From the NCBI GenBank assembly GCA_937863915.1, contig CALMID010000546.1:1-5957 (forward strand): a stretch of 5,957 bases of DNA, written 5' to 3'. Of this stretch, positions 5,632 through 5,957 are shown piece by piece; positions within the stretch are counted from its first letter, which is position 1, and each line of letters starts with the position of its first letter. This DNA is from an uncultured Pseudomonas sp. (lineage in GTDB: Bacteria; Pseudomonadota; Gammaproteobacteria; Pseudomonadales; Pseudomonadaceae). The notes under the pieces are model-generated. The model saw nothing but the letters and a program-made list of their open reading frames with translations. It was not told where the DNA came from and did no database searches. Both the position numbers and the translations under genes were made by a program.

Positions 5632-5957
5632 TCAGTAGGTGTACTGCAGCTGCAGCCAGAACTTGTCGGTGTCGACGGTCAGGGCCTCGTCATCCGAGCT
5701 GTAGGTGGCGTACTTGGCCAGAGCGACCAGGCCTTTCACCCCGGGAATGGGGTGGCCGTAGGAAAGGTCGATTTCGTCACCATAGCTGTCGCTGCCTTGT
5801 TCGGCATCGAAGTCGTGGTACCAGGCCTGCAGCTGGCCGCCCCACAGCGGCGCGGTAACGCCGACATAGGCGTCCTCGATGCCGTCGGCCGGGGTGGTGA
5901 GAAACACGTCGGCCCAGCCCTGGAAGGCATGCTTGGTCGCCAGCGGGGTCTGGAAGG
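5632..5957 (-). CDS. Outer-membrane beta-barrel porin, C-terminal part (alginate-export-like family)
   Basis: Only the last 107 complete codons are in the window, and the gene continues beyond the right edge. Alternating hydrophobic and polar strands are evident: AYVGVTAPL, GGQLQAWYHDFDA, DEIDLSYGHPI, GLVALAKYATY and DKFWLQLQYTY. The protein ends in an aromatic residue within a final amphipathic strand, the signal for outer-membrane assembly. Segments such as DVFLTTPADGIEDAYVGV and WYHDFDAEQGSDSYGDEIDL resemble the C terminus of alginate-export (AlgE-like) porins of Pseudomonas and relatives; the substrate cannot be inferred. The open frame runs without a stop to the window end, so the GTG at 5907 is an internal codon, not the start. 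A terminator follows the stop. Confidence 0.72.
   Translation of the reverse strand, partial: FQTPLATKHAFQGWADVFLTTPADGIEDAYVGVTAPLWGGQLQAWYHDFDAEQGSDSYGDEIDLSYGHPIPGVKGLVALAKYATYSSDDEALTVDTDKFWLQLQYTY

Overview
The window looks like chromosomal DNA of a denitrifying or nitrate-respiring gammaproteobacterium, most likely Pseudomonas sensu lato (stutzeri/mendocina/aeruginosa-type). The grounds are the high GC content with strongly GC-biased third codon positions, the close resemblance of the genes to Pseudomonas anaerobic-metabolism proteins, and a hairpin repeat of a kind I associate with Pseudomonas intergenic regions. The species assignment is inference.

Layout, left to right. (1) Positions 1-156 are a leader with no supported gene. 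It carries a near-perfect FNR/ANR/DNR box (84-97) placed about where a class II (-41.5) activator site should be for ubiU. (2) ubiU-ubiV-ubiT (157-2538, +) form a tight operon for oxygen-independent ubiquinone biosynthesis. All eight cysteines expected to hold the [4Fe-4S] clusters of UbiU and UbiV are present. (3) A PilJ-type methyl-accepting chemotaxis protein (2648-4243, +) resembles the nitrate receptor McpN. It is interrupted by one in-frame amber codon at 3197-3199, just before TM2; everything downstream is intact. (4) A short hairpin repeat lies at the convergent junction (4271-4303). (5) On the minus strand are dnr (5443-4766), a Dnr-type Crp/Fnr regulator without the N-terminal cysteine cluster of FNR/ANR, and then a small cysteine-rich DGC-domain protein (4718-4320). 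A 7-2-7 NarL-like palindrome (5508-5523) lies upstream of dnr. (6) A rho-independent terminator (5548-5571, minus) and the C-terminal end of an outer-membrane porin (minus, running off the right edge) close the window. No gene-free stretch exceeds 300 bases.

How the parts fit together: the window reads as an anaerobic/nitrate-respiration neighbourhood. UbiUVT supply ubiquinone without O2, the chemoreceptor would guide cells to nitrate if functional, and Dnr switches on denitrification genes in response to N-oxides. The regulatory sites agree with this: an FNR-family box in front of ubiU and a NarL-like site in front of dnr. The least understood parts are the amber codon in the receptor and the DGC-domain partner of Dnr.
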